The notes: generated by a model not told the origin, from the sequence alone. A stretch of DNA of 64,000 nt from Burkholderia ubonensis (GCF_001718695.1 NZ_CP013420.1:1426001-1490000), one strand, 5' to 3'. Shown: positions 29,065-38,922, counted from the first letter of the stretch. A program made the numbers and translations.

Positions 29065-29814
29065 TTACGACATGTACATGCCGCCGTTCACGTGCAGCGT
29101 CGTGCCGGTGATGTAACCGGCCTGCGGCGATGCGAGGAACGCGACGGCATGGGCGATGTCTTCCGGGCTGCCGAGGCGGCCGAGCGGAATCTGGGTCTTG
29201 AGCGCGGCCTGCTGTTCTTCCGGCAGCGTCTTCGTCATGTCGGTGTCGATGAAGCCCGGCGCCACGCAGTTGACCGTGATGCCGCGACTGCCGATCTCGC
29301 GCGCGAGCGCGCGGGTCATGCCCGCGACGCCGGCCTTCGCGGCCGCGTAGTTCGCCTGGCCCGGGTTGCCGGCCGAGCCGACCACCGACGTGATGTTGAT
29401 GATGCGGCCGCCACGCGCCTTCATCATCGGGCGCAGCACCGCACGCGACAGGCGGAACACCGACTTCAGGTTGGTGTCGATCACGGCGTCCCAGTCCTCG
29501 TCCTTCATGCGCATCGCGAGCTGGTCCTGCGTGATGCCCGCGTTGTTCACGAGCACGTGCAGCGCGCCGAATTCCTTGACCGTCGCGTCGATCAGCGCTT
29601 CGGCCGCCGCCGCGTCGTTGACGTTCAGGACCGCGCCGCGGCCCGTGACGCCCGCTTCCGCGAAGGCCGCGGTGATGGCGGACGCGCCCGATTCGCTCGT
29701 GGCCGTGCCGATCACCGTCGCGCCCAGGCGCGCCAGCTCGAGCGCGATCGCCCGGCCGATGCCGCGCGACGCGCCGGTCACGATCGCAACCTGTTTATCG
29801 AGAGTCTTTTCCAT
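29065..29814 (-). CDS. fabG: 3-oxoacyl-[ACP] reductase
   Basis: A 249-residue short-chain dehydrogenase reducing 3-oxoacyl-ACP with NADPH. It has the cofactor motif TGASRGIG (about 14-21), NNAGIT, catalytic Ser in ITSVVG and the Y-x3-K pair in NYAAAKAG. Order is fabH-fabD-fabG-acpP-fabF, as in E. coli. Confidence 0.97.
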   Translation of the reverse strand: MEKTLDKQVAIVTGASRGIGRAIALELARLGATVIGTATSESGASAITAAFAEAGVTGRGAVLNVNDAAAAEALIDATVKEFGALHVLVNNAGITQDQLAMRMKDEDWDAVIDTNLKSVFRLSRAVLRPMMKARGGRIINITSVVGSAGNPGQANYAAAKAGVAGMTRALAREIGSRGITVNCVAPGFIDTDMTKTLPEEQQAALKTQIPLGRLGSPEDIAHAVAFLASPQAGYITGTTLHVNGGMYMS

Positions 29815-29853
29815 GGATCGAATATCCGTCTCTGGTGGAAAGGCGCCGCCGGG

Positions 29854-30786
29854 TCAGGCGGTCGCCAGCTTGAGCGCTTCGTCGAGCGACGCCGGATCGA
29901 ACACCGACGCGCCCGTCAGGTTGGCGTCGATGCGCTTCGTGAGGCCCGCGAGCACCTTGCCCGGGCCGCATTCGATCACGTGCGTGACGCCCGTGCCGGC
30001 GATGTGCCGCACGCATTCGACCCAGCGCACCGGGCCCGCGGCCTGGCGCACCAGCGCGTCCTTGATCGCGGCCGGATCGCTCACGACCGCGACGTCGATG
30101 TTGTTGACCACCGGGATCTGCGGCGCCTTCACGTCGACGGTCGCGAGGTAGTCGCGCAGCTGGTCCGATGCCGGCGTCAGCAGCGACGAGTGGAACGGCG
30201 CCGACACCGGCAGCGGCAGCGCGCGCTTCGCGCCCTTCGCCTTCGCGATCTCGCAGGCCTTCTCGACGGCCGCCTTGTTGCCGGCGATGACGACCTGCGC
30301 CGGCGCGTTGAAGTTCACCGCTTCGACGACGCCCGCTTCCGCGGCTTCGGCGCACACCGCACGCACCGTGTCGTCGTCTAGGCCGAGGATCGCGGCCATG
30401 CCGCCCTGGCCGACCGGCACCGCGGTCTGCATCGCCTGCGCGCGGAAGCGCACGAGCGGCACCGCGTCCTTGAACGCGATCGCACCGGCGGCAACCAGCG
30501 CCGTGTATTCGCCGAGGCTGTGGCCGGCGACGATCGACGGCGCCGGGCCGCCCGCCTGCTGCCACGCGCGGTAGCACGCATACGCGGCCGTCAGCATCAC
30601 GGGCTGGGTGTTGGTGGTGAGATTCAGCTCGTCAGCCGGACCTTCGGCGATCAGCTTGCCGAGATCCTGATTGAGCGCATCGGACGCTTCCTGGAGCGTT
30701 TCGCGCACGACAGCCAGATCGGCGAATGCATTGAGCATGCCGACCGACTGCGAGCCCTGCCCCGGAAAAACGAACGCAAATTTCAT
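29854..30786 (-). CDS. fabD: Malonyl-CoA:ACP transacylase
   Basis: A 310-residue enzyme loading malonyl groups onto ACP. FPGQGSQ lies at the N-terminus (9-15), the nucleophile Ser in GHSLGEYTAL (about 91-100), and the catalytic His in APFHSSLL near residue 201. It sits 39 bases upstream of fabG. Confidence 0.97.
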   Translation of the reverse strand: MKFAFVFPGQGSQSVGMLNAFADLAVVRETLQEASDALNQDLGKLIAEGPADELNLTTNTQPVMLTAAYACYRAWQQAGGPAPSIVAGHSLGEYTALVAAGAIAFKDAVPLVRFRAQAMQTAVPVGQGGMAAILGLDDDTVRAVCAEAAEAGVVEAVNFNAPAQVVIAGNKAAVEKACEIAKAKGAKRALPLPVSAPFHSSLLTPASDQLRDYLATVDVKAPQIPVVNNIDVAVVSDPAAIKDALVRQAAGPVRWVECVRHIAGTGVTHVIECGPGKVLAGLTKRIDANLTGASVFDPASLDEALKLATA

Positions 30787-30895
30787 ATCGTCCCCAATTG
30801 AATCGATTCGGACGGCGCGCGCGCACGGCGCGCCGGATGGGAGCGCGCGCAGCAGGCACGCGCAGCAGTCGCGTGTGACAGTCGCGTGTGACGGC

Positions 30896-31885
30896 TTAGA
30901 AGCGGAACACCGACGCGCCCCACGTGAAGCCGCCGCCGACGCCCTCGATCAGCACGTGCTGGCCGCGCTTGATGCGGCCGTCGCGCACCGCGGCGTCGAG
31001 CGCGAGCGGAATCGACGCGGCCGACGTGTTGCCGTGTTCGCCGACCGTCACGACCATGCGCTCCTGCGGCAGGCCCAGCTTGCGGCAGGTGCTCGTCATG
31101 ATGCGGATGTTGGCCTGATGCGGAATCAGCCAGTCGACCTGCTCGGGCGCGAGGTTCGCCTTGGCGAGCGCCTCGATCGCGACCTTCTCGAGCACGTTGA
31201 CCGCGAGCTTGAACACGGCCTGGCCATCCATATGAAGGAAAGCGTTGCCGGCGACCACGCCGCCGCTGACGTGGCCGGGCACGCAGAGAATTTCCGCGTA
31301 GCTGCCGTCCGCGTGCAGCGCGCTGCCGAGCACGCCCGGCTCTTCGGAGGCGGACAGGATCACCGCGCCCGCGCCGTCGCCGAACAGCACGCAGGTCGTG
31401 CGGTCCTTGAAGTCGAGGATGCGCGAGAACGTCTCCGCGCCGACGACGAGCGCCGTGCGGTGCTGGCCGCTGCGGATGAAGCTGTCGGCCGTCGCCATCG
31501 CGTACGCGAAGCCGGAACACACGGCCTGCACGTCGAACGCGGCGCCGCCGTTCTTGATGCCGAGCTTGCTCTGCAGCAGGCAAGCGGTGCTCGGGAACAC
31601 GAAATCGGGGGTCGAAGTCGCGACGATGATCAGGTCGATCGACTGCGGATCGATATCGGCCGCCTCGATCGCGCGCCGCGACGCTTCAAGCGCGAGGTCG
31701 CTCGTCGCGACGTCCGGCGCGGCGAAGTGGCGCGCATGGATGCCCGTGCGCGCAACGATCCACTCGTCGCTCGTCTCGATGCCGTCCTTCGCGAGACGAT
31801 CGGCCAGCTGCTGGTTCGTGACGCGGTCGGGCGGCAGGAAGCTGCCCGTGCCGAGCACGCGGGAATAGAGAGTCGATTGGGCCAT
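30896..31885 (-). CDS. fabH: 3-oxoacyl-[ACP] synthase III
   Basis: A 329-residue initiating condensing enzyme joining acetyl-CoA and malonyl-ACP. The catalytic Cys is in [11 protein letters not shown], His in PHQANIRI and Asn in [10 protein letters not shown]. Its ATG immediately follows the plsX stop (TAA-ATG), a sign of translational coupling. Confidence 0.97.
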   Translation of the reverse strand: MAQSTLYSRVLGTGSFLPPDRVTNQQLADRLAKDGIETSDEWIVARTGIHARHFAAPDVATSDLALEASRRAIEAADIDPQSIDLIIVATSTPDFVFPSTACLLQSKLGIKNGGAAFDVQAVCSGFAYAMATADSFIRSGQHRTALVVGAETFSRILDFKDRTTCVLFGDGAGAVILSASEEPGVLGSALHADGSYAEILCVPGHVSGGVVAGNAFLHMDGQAVFKLAVNVLEKVAIEALAKANLAPEQVDWLIPHQANIRIMTSTCRKLGLPQERMVVTVGEHGNTSAASIPLALDAAVRDGRIKRGQHVLIEGVGGGFTWGASVFRF

Positions 31886-32992
31886 TTATGCTTTAGAGGA
31901 TAGCGCAGCGGAGGGCTCGGCGTGCTGGCCTGCGGCGGGACTCGCGTGGCCTGCGCCGCTCGCGTCATGCCCGGCGTCGCCGAGCGATCCGGAATTATCC
32001 GCCATCGCGCGTGCGAGGCGCTCCAGGACGCCATTTTTGACGGCATCATACCCGCGTTTGATCGCCCACTCAAACGCGTAGGCGTCCGCGGAACCGTGGC
32101 TCTTGATCACGAGGCTCTTCAGGCCCAGCAGCGCCGCGCCGTTGTACTGGCGGTGGTCGACGCGCTTCTTGAAGCGCAGCAGCACCGGCAGCGCGAGCAC
32201 GGCCATCAGCTTCGACAGCAGCGAGCGGCCGAATTCCTCGCGGATGATGTCGGACAGCATCTGCGCGAGGCCTTCGGACGTCTTCAGCGCGACGTTGCCG
32301 ACGAAGCCATCGCACACGATCACGTCGACCGTGCCCTTGTAGATGTCGTTGCCTTCGACGTTGCCGCGGAAATTGAGCGTGCTTGCGCGCAGCAGTTCGC
32401 CCGCGCGCTTGATCGTCTCGTTGCCCTTGATGACCTCTTCGCCGATGTTCAAGAGGCCGATGGTCGGCCGTTCCTTGCCCTCGAGCGCCGCCACGAGCGC
32501 GTGCCCCATCTCCGCGAACTGCAGCAGGTGCTGCGGTTCGCAATCGACGTTCGCGCCGAGGTCCAGCATCATCGTGTAGCCGGTCGGGTTCGGCAGCGCG
32601 AACGCGATCGCGGGCCGCTCGATGCCGGGCAGCGTCTTGAGCACGTAACGGGAAACGGCCATCAGCGCGCCGGTATTGCCGGCGGAGATGCAGGCCTGGG
32701 CCTGGCCTTCCTTGACTTGGTTGAGGGCGACGCGCATCGAAGAATCCTTCTTCTTGCGCAGTGCCACTTCGACCGGATCGTCCATCGCCACGACCTCGGT
32801 GGCGGGCACGATGGTCAGCGCAGGGTCGTCGAGCGCCTTGCACTTCTTGAGCTGCGCACGGATCGCACTCTCGATGCCGACGAGCATCAGGTGCGCATCG
32901 GGGTGCGCGCGAACGAACTTGACTGCCGCGGGAACGGTCACGGACGGGCCGTGGTCGCCTCCCATGCAATCGATTGTGAGCTTTACAGTCAT
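31886..32992 (-). CDS. plsX: Phosphate acyltransferase PlsX
   Basis: A 368-residue peripheral membrane enzyme converting acyl-ACP to acyl-phosphate for PlsY, linking fatty-acid and phospholipid synthesis. The start [20 protein letters not shown] and the internal [11 protein letters not shown] are family hallmarks. The C-terminal 30 residues (Gly/Ala/His/Ser-rich) are a variable tail. It follows rpmF with a hairpin between. Confidence 0.96.
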   Translation of the reverse strand: MTVKLTIDCMGGDHGPSVTVPAAVKFVRAHPDAHLMLVGIESAIRAQLKKCKALDDPALTIVPATEVVAMDDPVEVALRKKKDSSMRVALNQVKEGQAQACISAGNTGALMAVSRYVLKTLPGIERPAIAFALPNPTGYTMMLDLGANVDCEPQHLLQFAEMGHALVAALEGKERPTIGLLNIGEEVIKGNETIKRAGELLRASTLNFRGNVEGNDIYKGTVDVIVCDGFVGNVALKTSEGLAQMLSDIIREEFGRSLLSKLMAVLALPVLLRFKKRVDHRQYNGAALLGLKSLVIKSHGSADAYAFEWAIKRGYDAVKNGVLERLARAMADNSGSLGDAGHDASGAGHASPAAGQHAEPSAALSSKA

Positions 32993-33014
32993 GGAATGCG
33001 ACGAATTTCAGGCA

Positions 33015-33045
33015 CAAAAAAGCGGCAGTTGAATGCCGCCTTTTT
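33015..33045 (-). terminator. Hairpin between rpmF and plsX
   Basis: AAAAAAGCGGCA pairs with TGCCGCCTTTTT around a 5-6 base loop; on the minus strand it ends in TTTTTT. It looks like a strong factor-independent terminator or attenuator placed between rpmF and plsX. Confidence 0.7.
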
Positions 33046-33116
33046 GTTGAGCCAGGAAAGTGTCAAGCGAACCAGTGGTCACGCGAACGGCGATCGCAGC
33101 ACGCGTGACATGACGC

Positions 33117-33296
33117 TTAGTCGTTCTTCGTCTTGACGACTTTCTTGCCGCGATAGTAGCCGTTCGGGCTGATGTGGTGACGCAGGTGCACTTCACCCGT
33201 GCTCGGCTCGACTGCCAGCGGCGCTGCCGTCAGGAAATCGTGCGAACGATGCATGCCGCGCTTCGACGGCGACTTCTTGTTTTGCTGGACTGCCAT
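33117..33296 (-). CDS. rpmF: 50S ribosomal protein L32
   Basis: A 59-residue ribosomal protein, found by reading the minus strand. It starts [20 protein letters not shown], with [14 protein letters not shown] and ends VVKTKND. AGGAG precedes the ATG by 6 bases. This version lacks zinc-type CxxC pairs. Order yceD-rpmF-plsX is conserved across proteobacteria. Confidence 0.96.
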   Translation of the reverse strand: MAVQQNKKSPSKRGMHRSHDFLTAAPLAVEPSTGEVHLRHHISPNGYYRGKKVVKTKND

Positions 33297-33391
33297 GACT
33301 AACTCCTAAAAATTTTCCGGATTCTAACACAGCCCGATCCGGCGCTTGACTACCCTGGCCCACGGCCCTACGCCTTCCCGCGCCACACTGC

Positions 33392-34027
33392 TCAGTGTTT
33401 CTTGTTGCCGTCCCCGCCCTTCTTCAGCGCTTCGAGCGCTGCAAACGGATTCGGCTGTTTGCCTTCGTCCCCGTCTTCTTCGGACGCTTCGTCCGATTCG
33501 TCCGAGGGACCGCTCGCACCCGACACGAGGCTTTCGTGAACCGCCGGGCAAACCTCGTGCTTGGGCACGAGCGGCAGCGAAAGCAGCAACTCCTCCTCGA
33601 TCAAGTCGACGAGATCGAACTGGCGGGAGCCCACGATCACATCGGCTTCATCGTCGTCGAGCGGAAATTCTTCAGCTTCTTCTTCGGTCGCGACGACCCG
33701 GTACGTCATGTCGACGTCGAACGCCTGATCGCACGGACTCATGCAGCGCTGGCACGTGAGCCACGCATGGCCGTGCAGCGCAAGGCGCAGATAAGGCTGC
33801 TGCCCCTCGGCGCCGTCGTCCTGCAGCTCGTTCTGGGTGAACCCTTCCGCCTGCCAGGTAAAGACCGTGTCGCGATCTGGCGCGTCCGCCGGCACTTCGT
33901 TTAACATGCGCGGCAGCTGCGAAAGGCGCACCGCGCCGGCCGCCTGCCGCCCGCTGCGGGCGAATTCGAACAGGTCGACCGCGTGCGGATCGAGCGAAAC
34001 CGCAGGTTTGCCAGAAGAGGTGCTCAT
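33392..34027 (-). CDS. yceD: YceD family 23S rRNA accumulation protein (DUF177)
   Basis: A 211-residue DUF177 protein. The core TCQRCMSPCDQAFDVDMTYR (C-x2-C near residues 92-95) is the family signature. E. coli YceD is needed for normal 23S rRNA accumulation. The C-terminal 40 residues are acidic/Ser-rich, then Lys-rich. It is the first gene of the 20-kb minus-strand block, divergent from maf with a 185-base gap. Confidence 0.92.
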   Translation of the reverse strand: MSTSSGKPAVSLDPHAVDLFEFARSGRQAAGAVRLSQLPRMLNEVPADAPDRDTVFTWQAEGFTQNELQDDGAEGQQPYLRLALHGHAWLTCQRCMSPCDQAFDVDMTYRVVATEEEAEEFPLDDDEADVIVGSRQFDLVDLIEEELLLSLPLVPKHEVCPAVHESLVSGASGPSDESDEASEEDGDEGKQPNPFAALEALKKGGDGNKKH

Positions 34028-34212
34028 GTGCGCTCCTGCGTATCGATCCGGCCGTGCGCCGTGAACTTCCGAAGACCCGGCAGACGCCCAACCAGGAGCC
34101 TGCCGATGAAAAGCGGGAAAGCATACCCGTTTTACCTTTTCCGGTCAATCACTTAAGCTTACGCCCGCGCGCGCCGTCGCGTCGCGCTCCGACGACTCAT
34201 CACCAACCGACC

Positions 34213-34842
34213 ATGCCGGACACCTTTTGCCGCTCGCCGCGGCTGATTCTCGCCTCCAGTTCCCGTTACCGCCGCGCGCTGCTCGAGCGGCTCGGCGTGC
34301 CGTTCGACGTCATGTCGCCCGACCTCGACGAAACCCCGCTGCCCGGCGAGACGCCCGCCGCGACCGCGCTGCGCCTCGCCGGCGCGAAGGCGCGCGCGGT
34401 TGCCGCCACGATCGATGCGCCGGACGGCGTGCTCGTGATCGGCTCCGATCAGGTCGCGACCTTCGACGGCCTGCAGATCGGCAAGCCCGGCACGCACGAG
34501 CGCGCGCTCGCGCAGCTCGTCGCGATGCAGGGCCGCGAGGTCGAATTCCACAGCGCGCTCAGCCTGTACGACAGCCGCACCGGCGAATCGCAGAACGAGG
34601 ACGTCGTCACGCGCGTGCGCTTCCGCACGCTGCCCGAGACCGAACTCGACGCCTACCTGCGGGCGGAAACGCCCTATGACGTCGCCGGCAGCGCGAAATC
34701 CGAGGGGCTCGGCATCGCGCTGCTCGACGCGATCGACTCGGACGACCCGACCGCGCTCGTCGGGCTGCCGCTGATCGCGCTGACGCGGATGCTGCGCGCC
34801 GCGCACTACCCGCTGTTCGCCGCCCGCGGAGACCGCGCATGA
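34213..34842 (+). CDS. Maf-type nucleoside triphosphate pyrophosphatase (YceF group)
   Basis: A 209-residue Maf/HAM1-fold pyrophosphatase. LILASSSRYRRALLERLG (11-28), VIGSDQVA and the C-terminal GLPLIAL are family marks. The group beside yceD acts on modified nucleotides such as m7GTP. The stop overlaps the next gene by ATGA. The neighbours agree with E. coli, where yceF is divergent from yceD-rpmF. Confidence 0.92.
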   Translation: MPDTFCRSPRLILASSSRYRRALLERLGVPFDVMSPDLDETPLPGETPAATALRLAGAKARAVAATIDAPDGVLVIGSDQVATFDGLQIGKPGTHERALAQLVAMQGREVEFHSALSLYDSRTGESQNEDVVTRVRFRTLPETELDAYLRAETPYDVAGSAKSEGLGIALLDAIDSDDPTALVGLPLIALTRMLRAAHYPLFAARGDRA

Positions 34843-35561
34843 CGGCCGGCACGCTCTACCTGGTGCCGAACACCCTCGGCGACGGCGACGCATCGATGCT
34901 GGCCGCCGTGCTGCCCGCCGCCGTGCAGGCGCAAGCCGGCACGCTCGGCTACTACATCGGCGAAAACGCGAAAACCACGCGCGCGTTCCTGAAGAAGATC
35001 GGCACGACGCGGCCGATCCAGGAAATCCAGATCCGTGAGCTGAACGTCAACACGCCGGCCGGCGAGATCGACCGGCTGCTCGCGCCGGTGCTGGCCGGCG
35101 CGGACGCCGGGCTCGTGTCCGAGGCCGGCTGCCCGGCCGTCGCCGACCCGGGCGCGCTGCTGGTGCGCCGCGCGCACGAGCGCGGCGTGAAGGTCGTGCC
35201 GCTCGTGGGGCCGAGCTCGATCCTGCTGGCGCTGATGGCGTCCGGCCTGAACGGCCAGAGCTTCGCGTTCAACGGCTACCTGCCGGTCGACGCGGGCGCA
35301 CGCGCGAAGCGGCTGCGCGAGCTCGAGCAACTGTCGCGCAAGGCGCGCCAGACGCAGATCTTCATCGAGACGCCGTACCGCAATCACGCGATGCTCGACA
35401 CGCTCGTCGCGACCTGCGCGCCGTCGACGCTGATCTGCGTCGCGGCCGACCTGACGCTCGCGACCGAGACCATCGCGAGCCGCTCCGTGGCGGAATGGAA
35501 AAAGGCGCCGGTGCCCGATCTGCACAAGCGCCCTGCGATCTTCCTGTTACTGGCGAACTGA
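34839..35561 (+). CDS. SAM-dependent methyltransferase, RsmI-like
   Basis: A 240-residue member of the tetrapyrrole methylase (RsmI) superfamily. Visible elements are GTLYLVPNTLGD at the N-terminus, LVSEAGCPAVADPGALLV and VVPLVGPSSILLALMASGL, the SAM-site pattern of 16S rRNA C1402 2'-O-methyltransferases. It is shorter than standard RsmI (about 286) and lacks its C-terminal part, so it may be a paralogue with a different target. It is coupled to maf by ATGA. Confidence 0.83.
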   Translation: MTAGTLYLVPNTLGDGDASMLAAVLPAAVQAQAGTLGYYIGENAKTTRAFLKKIGTTRPIQEIQIRELNVNTPAGEIDRLLAPVLAGADAGLVSEAGCPAVADPGALLVRRAHERGVKVVPLVGPSSILLALMASGLNGQSFAFNGYLPVDAGARAKRLRELEQLSRKARQTQIFIETPYRNHAMLDTLVATCAPSTLICVAADLTLATETIASRSVAEWKKAPVPDLHKRPAIFLLLAN

Positions 35562-35571
35562 CGACGGAACC

Positions 35572-35594
35572 CGCGCCGGCTCTCGCCCGGCGCG
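35572..35594. terminator. GC-rich hairpin between convergent genes
   Basis: CGCGCCGG and CCGGCGCG form a perfect 8-bp stem with a 7-base loop, between the stops of the RsmI-like gene and sppA. No U-tract. Confidence 0.45.
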
Positions 35595-35604
35595 CGAACC
35601 GCCC

Positions 35605-36600
35605 CTAGCGCAAGCTCAGCTGCGCGCCCGAGGCCAGCGCCTTCATCGCGGCATTGCCGACCGCTGCGCCGAACTTGCGCGCGACGCGGTTCGTCAGGCT
35701 CTCCTTCACCGTGTAGTCGACGAGGTCGGGCGCCTTCAGCACGTCGCGAGCGACCGAGTCGGTCGTGCCGAAGCCGTCCGCGAGCCCGAGCTCGACGCCC
35801 TTCTCGCCGGTCCAGAACAGGCCCGAGAACATGTCCGGCGTCTCGCGCAGGCGCGCGCCGCGCCCGTCCTTCACCGCCTTGATGAACTGCGCATGCACCT
35901 GATCGAGCAGCGCCTGCGCGTGCGTGTCCATCTTCGGGGTTTCCGGCGAGAACGGATCGTAAAAGCCCTTGTTCTCGCCCGACGTATGCAGGCGCCGCTG
36001 GATGCCGAGCTTGTTCATCAGGCCGGTGAAGCCGAAACCGTCCATCAGCACGCCGATCGAGCCGACGATGCTCGCCTTGTCGACGTAGATCCGGTCAGCC
36101 GCCGCCGCGATGTAATAACCGCCCGACGCGCACATGTCGGTCACGACCACGTACAGCGGCTTGCTCGGGTATTTCGCGCGCAGGCGCTTGATCTCGTCGT
36201 AGACCATGCCCGCCTGCACCGGGCTGCCGCCCGGGCTGTTGATCTGCAGCACGACGCCGACCGTGCCGTCGTCGTCGAACGCGGCGTTGAGCGCCGTGTT
36301 GATGTCGTCGGCGTTCGCGTTGACGCCGGCCGCGATCTCGCCGTCGATCGTCACGACAGCCGTGTGCCGGCCGCTCGTCGTCGAGAACTTCGCATCGCTC
36401 GAGAAATCGATCAGCGCGAACGCGAGCAGCAGGAACACGCCGAGGAACGCGAAGCGGAAGAAGATCTTCCAGCGCCGCGCCGCTCGCTGCTCCTTCACCG
36501 CCGCGAGCGCGATCCGCTCGAGCGCCGCGCGCTCCCAGTTCGGTTCGCGGCCATCGGGGCGGGAGGAGGAATCGGGAGGGGTCGTCGGTTGGTCGGCCAT
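35605..36600 (-). CDS. sppA: Signal peptide peptidase SppA, S49 family
   Basis: A 331-residue membrane-anchored serine protease degrading cleaved signal peptides. One transmembrane helix lies at about residues 45-65. The Ser nucleophile is Ser159 in CASGGYYIA and the likely base is Lys211 in GENKGFYDPF, the same 52-residue spacing as in Bacillus SppA. This is the short, single-domain form. It forms a minus-strand run with the Rieske, HAD and rluC genes, 12 bases after the Rieske stop. Confidence 0.92.
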   Translation of the reverse strand: MADQPTTPPDSSSRPDGREPNWERAALERIALAAVKEQRAARRWKIFFRFAFLGVFLLLAFALIDFSSDAKFSTTSGRHTAVVTIDGEIAAGVNANADDINTALNAAFDDDGTVGVVLQINSPGGSPVQAGMVYDEIKRLRAKYPSKPLYVVVTDMCASGGYYIAAAADRIYVDKASIVGSIGVLMDGFGFTGLMNKLGIQRRLHTSGENKGFYDPFSPETPKMDTHAQALLDQVHAQFIKAVKDGRGARLRETPDMFSGLFWTGEKGVELGLADGFGTTDSVARDVLKAPDLVDYTVKESLTNRVARKFGAAVGNAAMKALASGAQLSLR

Positions 36601-36612
36601 GCGTGGTTGTCG

Positions 36613-37014
36613 TCAGTCAGTCGTGGCGGGACGCAAATCGGCGTCGGGCACCCAGAATACCGCGCGGCCGTCGGGCGTGTCCCGCTCGTCGACCTCGACC
36701 GGCCGCAGGCGGCCGCCGCGGCACGGGCCGCCGACACATTTGCCGGTGTCCGGCGCATAGATCGCGCCATGCGTCGCGCACATCAAGTATAAGCCCGACG
36801 ATTCGAAGAACTGGCCCTCGGCCCAGTCGAGCTCCATCGGCACGTGCGCGCAGCGGTTCAGGTAGCCGTACGCGCGGCCGTCGTAGCGCACGAAGAACAC
36901 GACGGCCTGCTCGCCGCGCAGCGTCGCGTCCACGCGCACGCCGGCGCCGCCGTCGGCCAGCGCGTCCGATGCGCAGACGCGCACCGCGTCCGGGGCGGGA
37001 ACGGCTGCGCTCAT
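36613..37014 (-). CDS. Rieske [2Fe-2S] ferredoxin-like protein
   Basis: A 133-residue soluble Rieske protein. Cluster ligands are Cys55 and His57 (CAHVPMELD) and Cys79 and His82 (CATHGA). Two extra Cys (GKCVGGPC) follow, where the usual proline loop lies. The role is unknown; such proteins act as electron carriers. Its ATG overlaps the stop of the HAD phosphatase by four bases. Confidence 0.9.
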   Translation of the reverse strand: MSAAVPAPDAVRVCASDALADGGAGVRVDATLRGEQAVVFFVRYDGRAYGYLNRCAHVPMELDWAEGQFFESSGLYLMCATHGAIYAPDTGKCVGGPCRGGRLRPVEVDERDTPDGRAVFWVPDADLRPATTD

Positions 37015-37670
37015 GCGAACTCCCGCAGCCAGCCGGCCAGCGCCTCGACGTCCGGCGCGACGAAGCGCGGCGCCAGCGCGGCGAGCGCGGCGGCCGAGTG
37101 CGCGCCGTACGCGACGCCGATGCCGGCCGCGCCCGCGCTGGCCGCCATCTGCAGGTCGTGGGTCGTGTCGCCGATCATCACGGTGCGCGCCAGATCCTGC
37201 CCCAGTTCCCGGCCCAGTTCCTGAAGCATCGCCGGATGCGGCTTCGAGAACGTCTCGTCCGCGCAGCGCGTCGCGTCGAACAGGCTCGTCAGCTTCGCCT
37301 GGTCGAGCGCGCGATTCAGCCCGACCCGGCCCTTGCCGGTCGCGACCGCCAGCAGGTAGCCGGTGTCGCGCAGCTCCGCGAGCAGTTCGCGCACGCCGGC
37401 GAACAGCTCGATGCGCTGGTCCTTGATCAGGTAGTGATAGCGGTAGCGCTCGGCGAGCCGCGGATAGTCGGACGGATCGAGGGTCGGCGCCGTGATCTGC
37501 AGCGCGTCGCGCAGACCGAGGCCGATCACGTAGCGGGCCGCCTCGTCGGACGGCGCGGGCAAGCCGAGATCGCGGCATGCCGCCTGGATGCTGAAGGCGA
37601 TGTGCGCCGTCGAATCCATCAGCGTGCCGTCCCAGTCGAAGACGATCAGGTCGAATTGCTGTCGTGCCAT
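37011..37670 (-). CDS. HAD-IA hydrolase, phosphoglycolate phosphatase-like
   Basis: A 219-residue haloacid dehalogenase-type phosphatase. Motif I is FDWDGTLMDS with Asp12 and Asp14; motif II VATGK; motif III Lys in SKPHP; motif IV GDTTHD. Helical cap between motifs I and II. Such proteins next to rluC are often named Gph, but the substrate is not proven. It sits 5 bases after rluC and overlaps the Rieske gene, so the four genes rluC-HAD-Rieske-sppA look like one operon. Confidence 0.9.
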   Translation of the reverse strand: MARQQFDLIVFDWDGTLMDSTAHIAFSIQAACRDLGLPAPSDEAARYVIGLGLRDALQITAPTLDPSDYPRLAERYRYHYLIKDQRIELFAGVRELLAELRDTGYLLAVATGKGRVGLNRALDQAKLTSLFDATRCADETFSKPHPAMLQELGRELGQDLARTVMIGDTTHDLQMAASAGAAGIGVAYGAHSAAALAALAPRFVAPDVEALAGWLREFA

Positions 37671-37675
37671 GCGGT

Positions 37676-38680
37676 TCAAGCGGTATCGCGCAATGCGCTC
37701 AGTTGGTCGAGGAAGCGCCGGCATTCGTCCGGCAGCGGCGCGTCGAACTGCAGCGCCTCGCCGGTCAGCGGATGCGCGAGCCGCAGCCGGTGCGCATGCA
37801 GGAACATGCGCTTCAGCGACGGCTGCGCGTTCGCGCGCGACAGCGCCTTGTTCAGTGCGAAATCGCCATACTTGGCGTCGCCGGCGATCGGCAGGCCGAG
37901 ATGCGCGAGATGCACGCGAATCTGATGGGTCCGACCCGTTTTGAGTTCCGCTTCGACGAGCGCATAGTCGGGCCAGCGCTCGACGAGGTTGAACACGGTG
38001 TGCGACGGCAGGCCGTCGTCCTGCACGCGCACCCGGCGCTCCCCTTCCGGGGTCGTGTACTTGAACAGCGGCGCCTTCACCGCGCGGCGGCGGCCCCAGT
38101 CGGACTGCCACTCGCCGTGCACGCACGCGAAATAGCGCTTGTCCATCCGGTTCTCGCGGATCATCTCGTGCAGGCCGACGAGCGCGGCGCGCTTCTTCGC
38201 GAGCATCAGGACGCCGGACGTCTCGCGGTCGAGGCGATGCACCAGCTCGAGGAATTTCGCCCGCGGGCGCGCCTGGCGCAGCTGCTCGATCACGCCGAAC
38301 GCGACGCCGCTGCCGCCGTGCACCGCGACGCCGGCCGGCTTGTCGATCACGAGCATCGCGTCGTCCTCGAACAGCACATCGAAGTGCGCGGGCGGCACGA
38401 CCGGCGTGTCGGCGCGCGCGAGATCGGCCGCGGCCATCCGCACCGGCGGCACCCGCACGATATCGCCGTGCGCGAGCCGGTACTGCGCGTCGACCCGGCC
38501 CTTGTTCACGCGGACTTCCCCGCTGCGCAGGATCCGGTAAATATGGCTTTTCGGCACGCCTTTACAGACGCGCAACAGGAAATTGTCGATCCGCTGACCC
38601 GCGGCAGTTTCATCGATCTCGACCATCGAGACCTGGCCGCTTGCGACCGAATTCTGGGATATTTTGCCTAACTCATTCAT
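37676..38680 (-). CDS. rluC: 23S rRNA pseudouridine(955/2504/2580) synthase RluC
   Basis: A 334-residue RluA-family pseudouridine synthase. An N-terminal S4 domain (about 28-85, RIDNFLLRV then SGEVRVNKGRV) precedes the catalytic domain. Catalytic Asp151 lies in HRLDRETSGVL; GRTHQIRVHLAHLG is present. It is divergent from rne, an arrangement also seen in E. coli. ATG 38680 is preferred to further-upstream in-frame starts. Confidence 0.94.
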   Translation of the reverse strand: MNELGKISQNSVASGQVSMVEIDETAAGQRIDNFLLRVCKGVPKSHIYRILRSGEVRVNKGRVDAQYRLAHGDIVRVPPVRMAAADLARADTPVVPPAHFDVLFEDDAMLVIDKPAGVAVHGGSGVAFGVIEQLRQARPRAKFLELVHRLDRETSGVLMLAKKRAALVGLHEMIRENRMDKRYFACVHGEWQSDWGRRRAVKAPLFKYTTPEGERRVRVQDDGLPSHTVFNLVERWPDYALVEAELKTGRTHQIRVHLAHLGLPIAGDAKYGDFALNKALSRANAQPSLKRMFLHAHRLRLAHPLTGEALQFDAPLPDECRRFLDQLSALRDTA

Positions 38681-38922
38681 ACTGAATATAATTTTGCCCA
38701 GCCTGACGTTGCGGGCGGCCTGATCGGCCGGCCGGACGGATTGGGCAAGGCGCAAGCGCAAACCGTCATTTTACTTGCGCCGGGGGCTGGCTGCTCGCCC
38801 CGAACAAAGAGAAGCAGCAAGTTGCACGCACGGCGCCGGCCGCCGGCAGGGATCACGCCCACAGGCGGATTCGGTCGGCAAGGCGCCGCGGTAACGGAAA
38901 GTTGGTTGAAAAGAATTTAATT

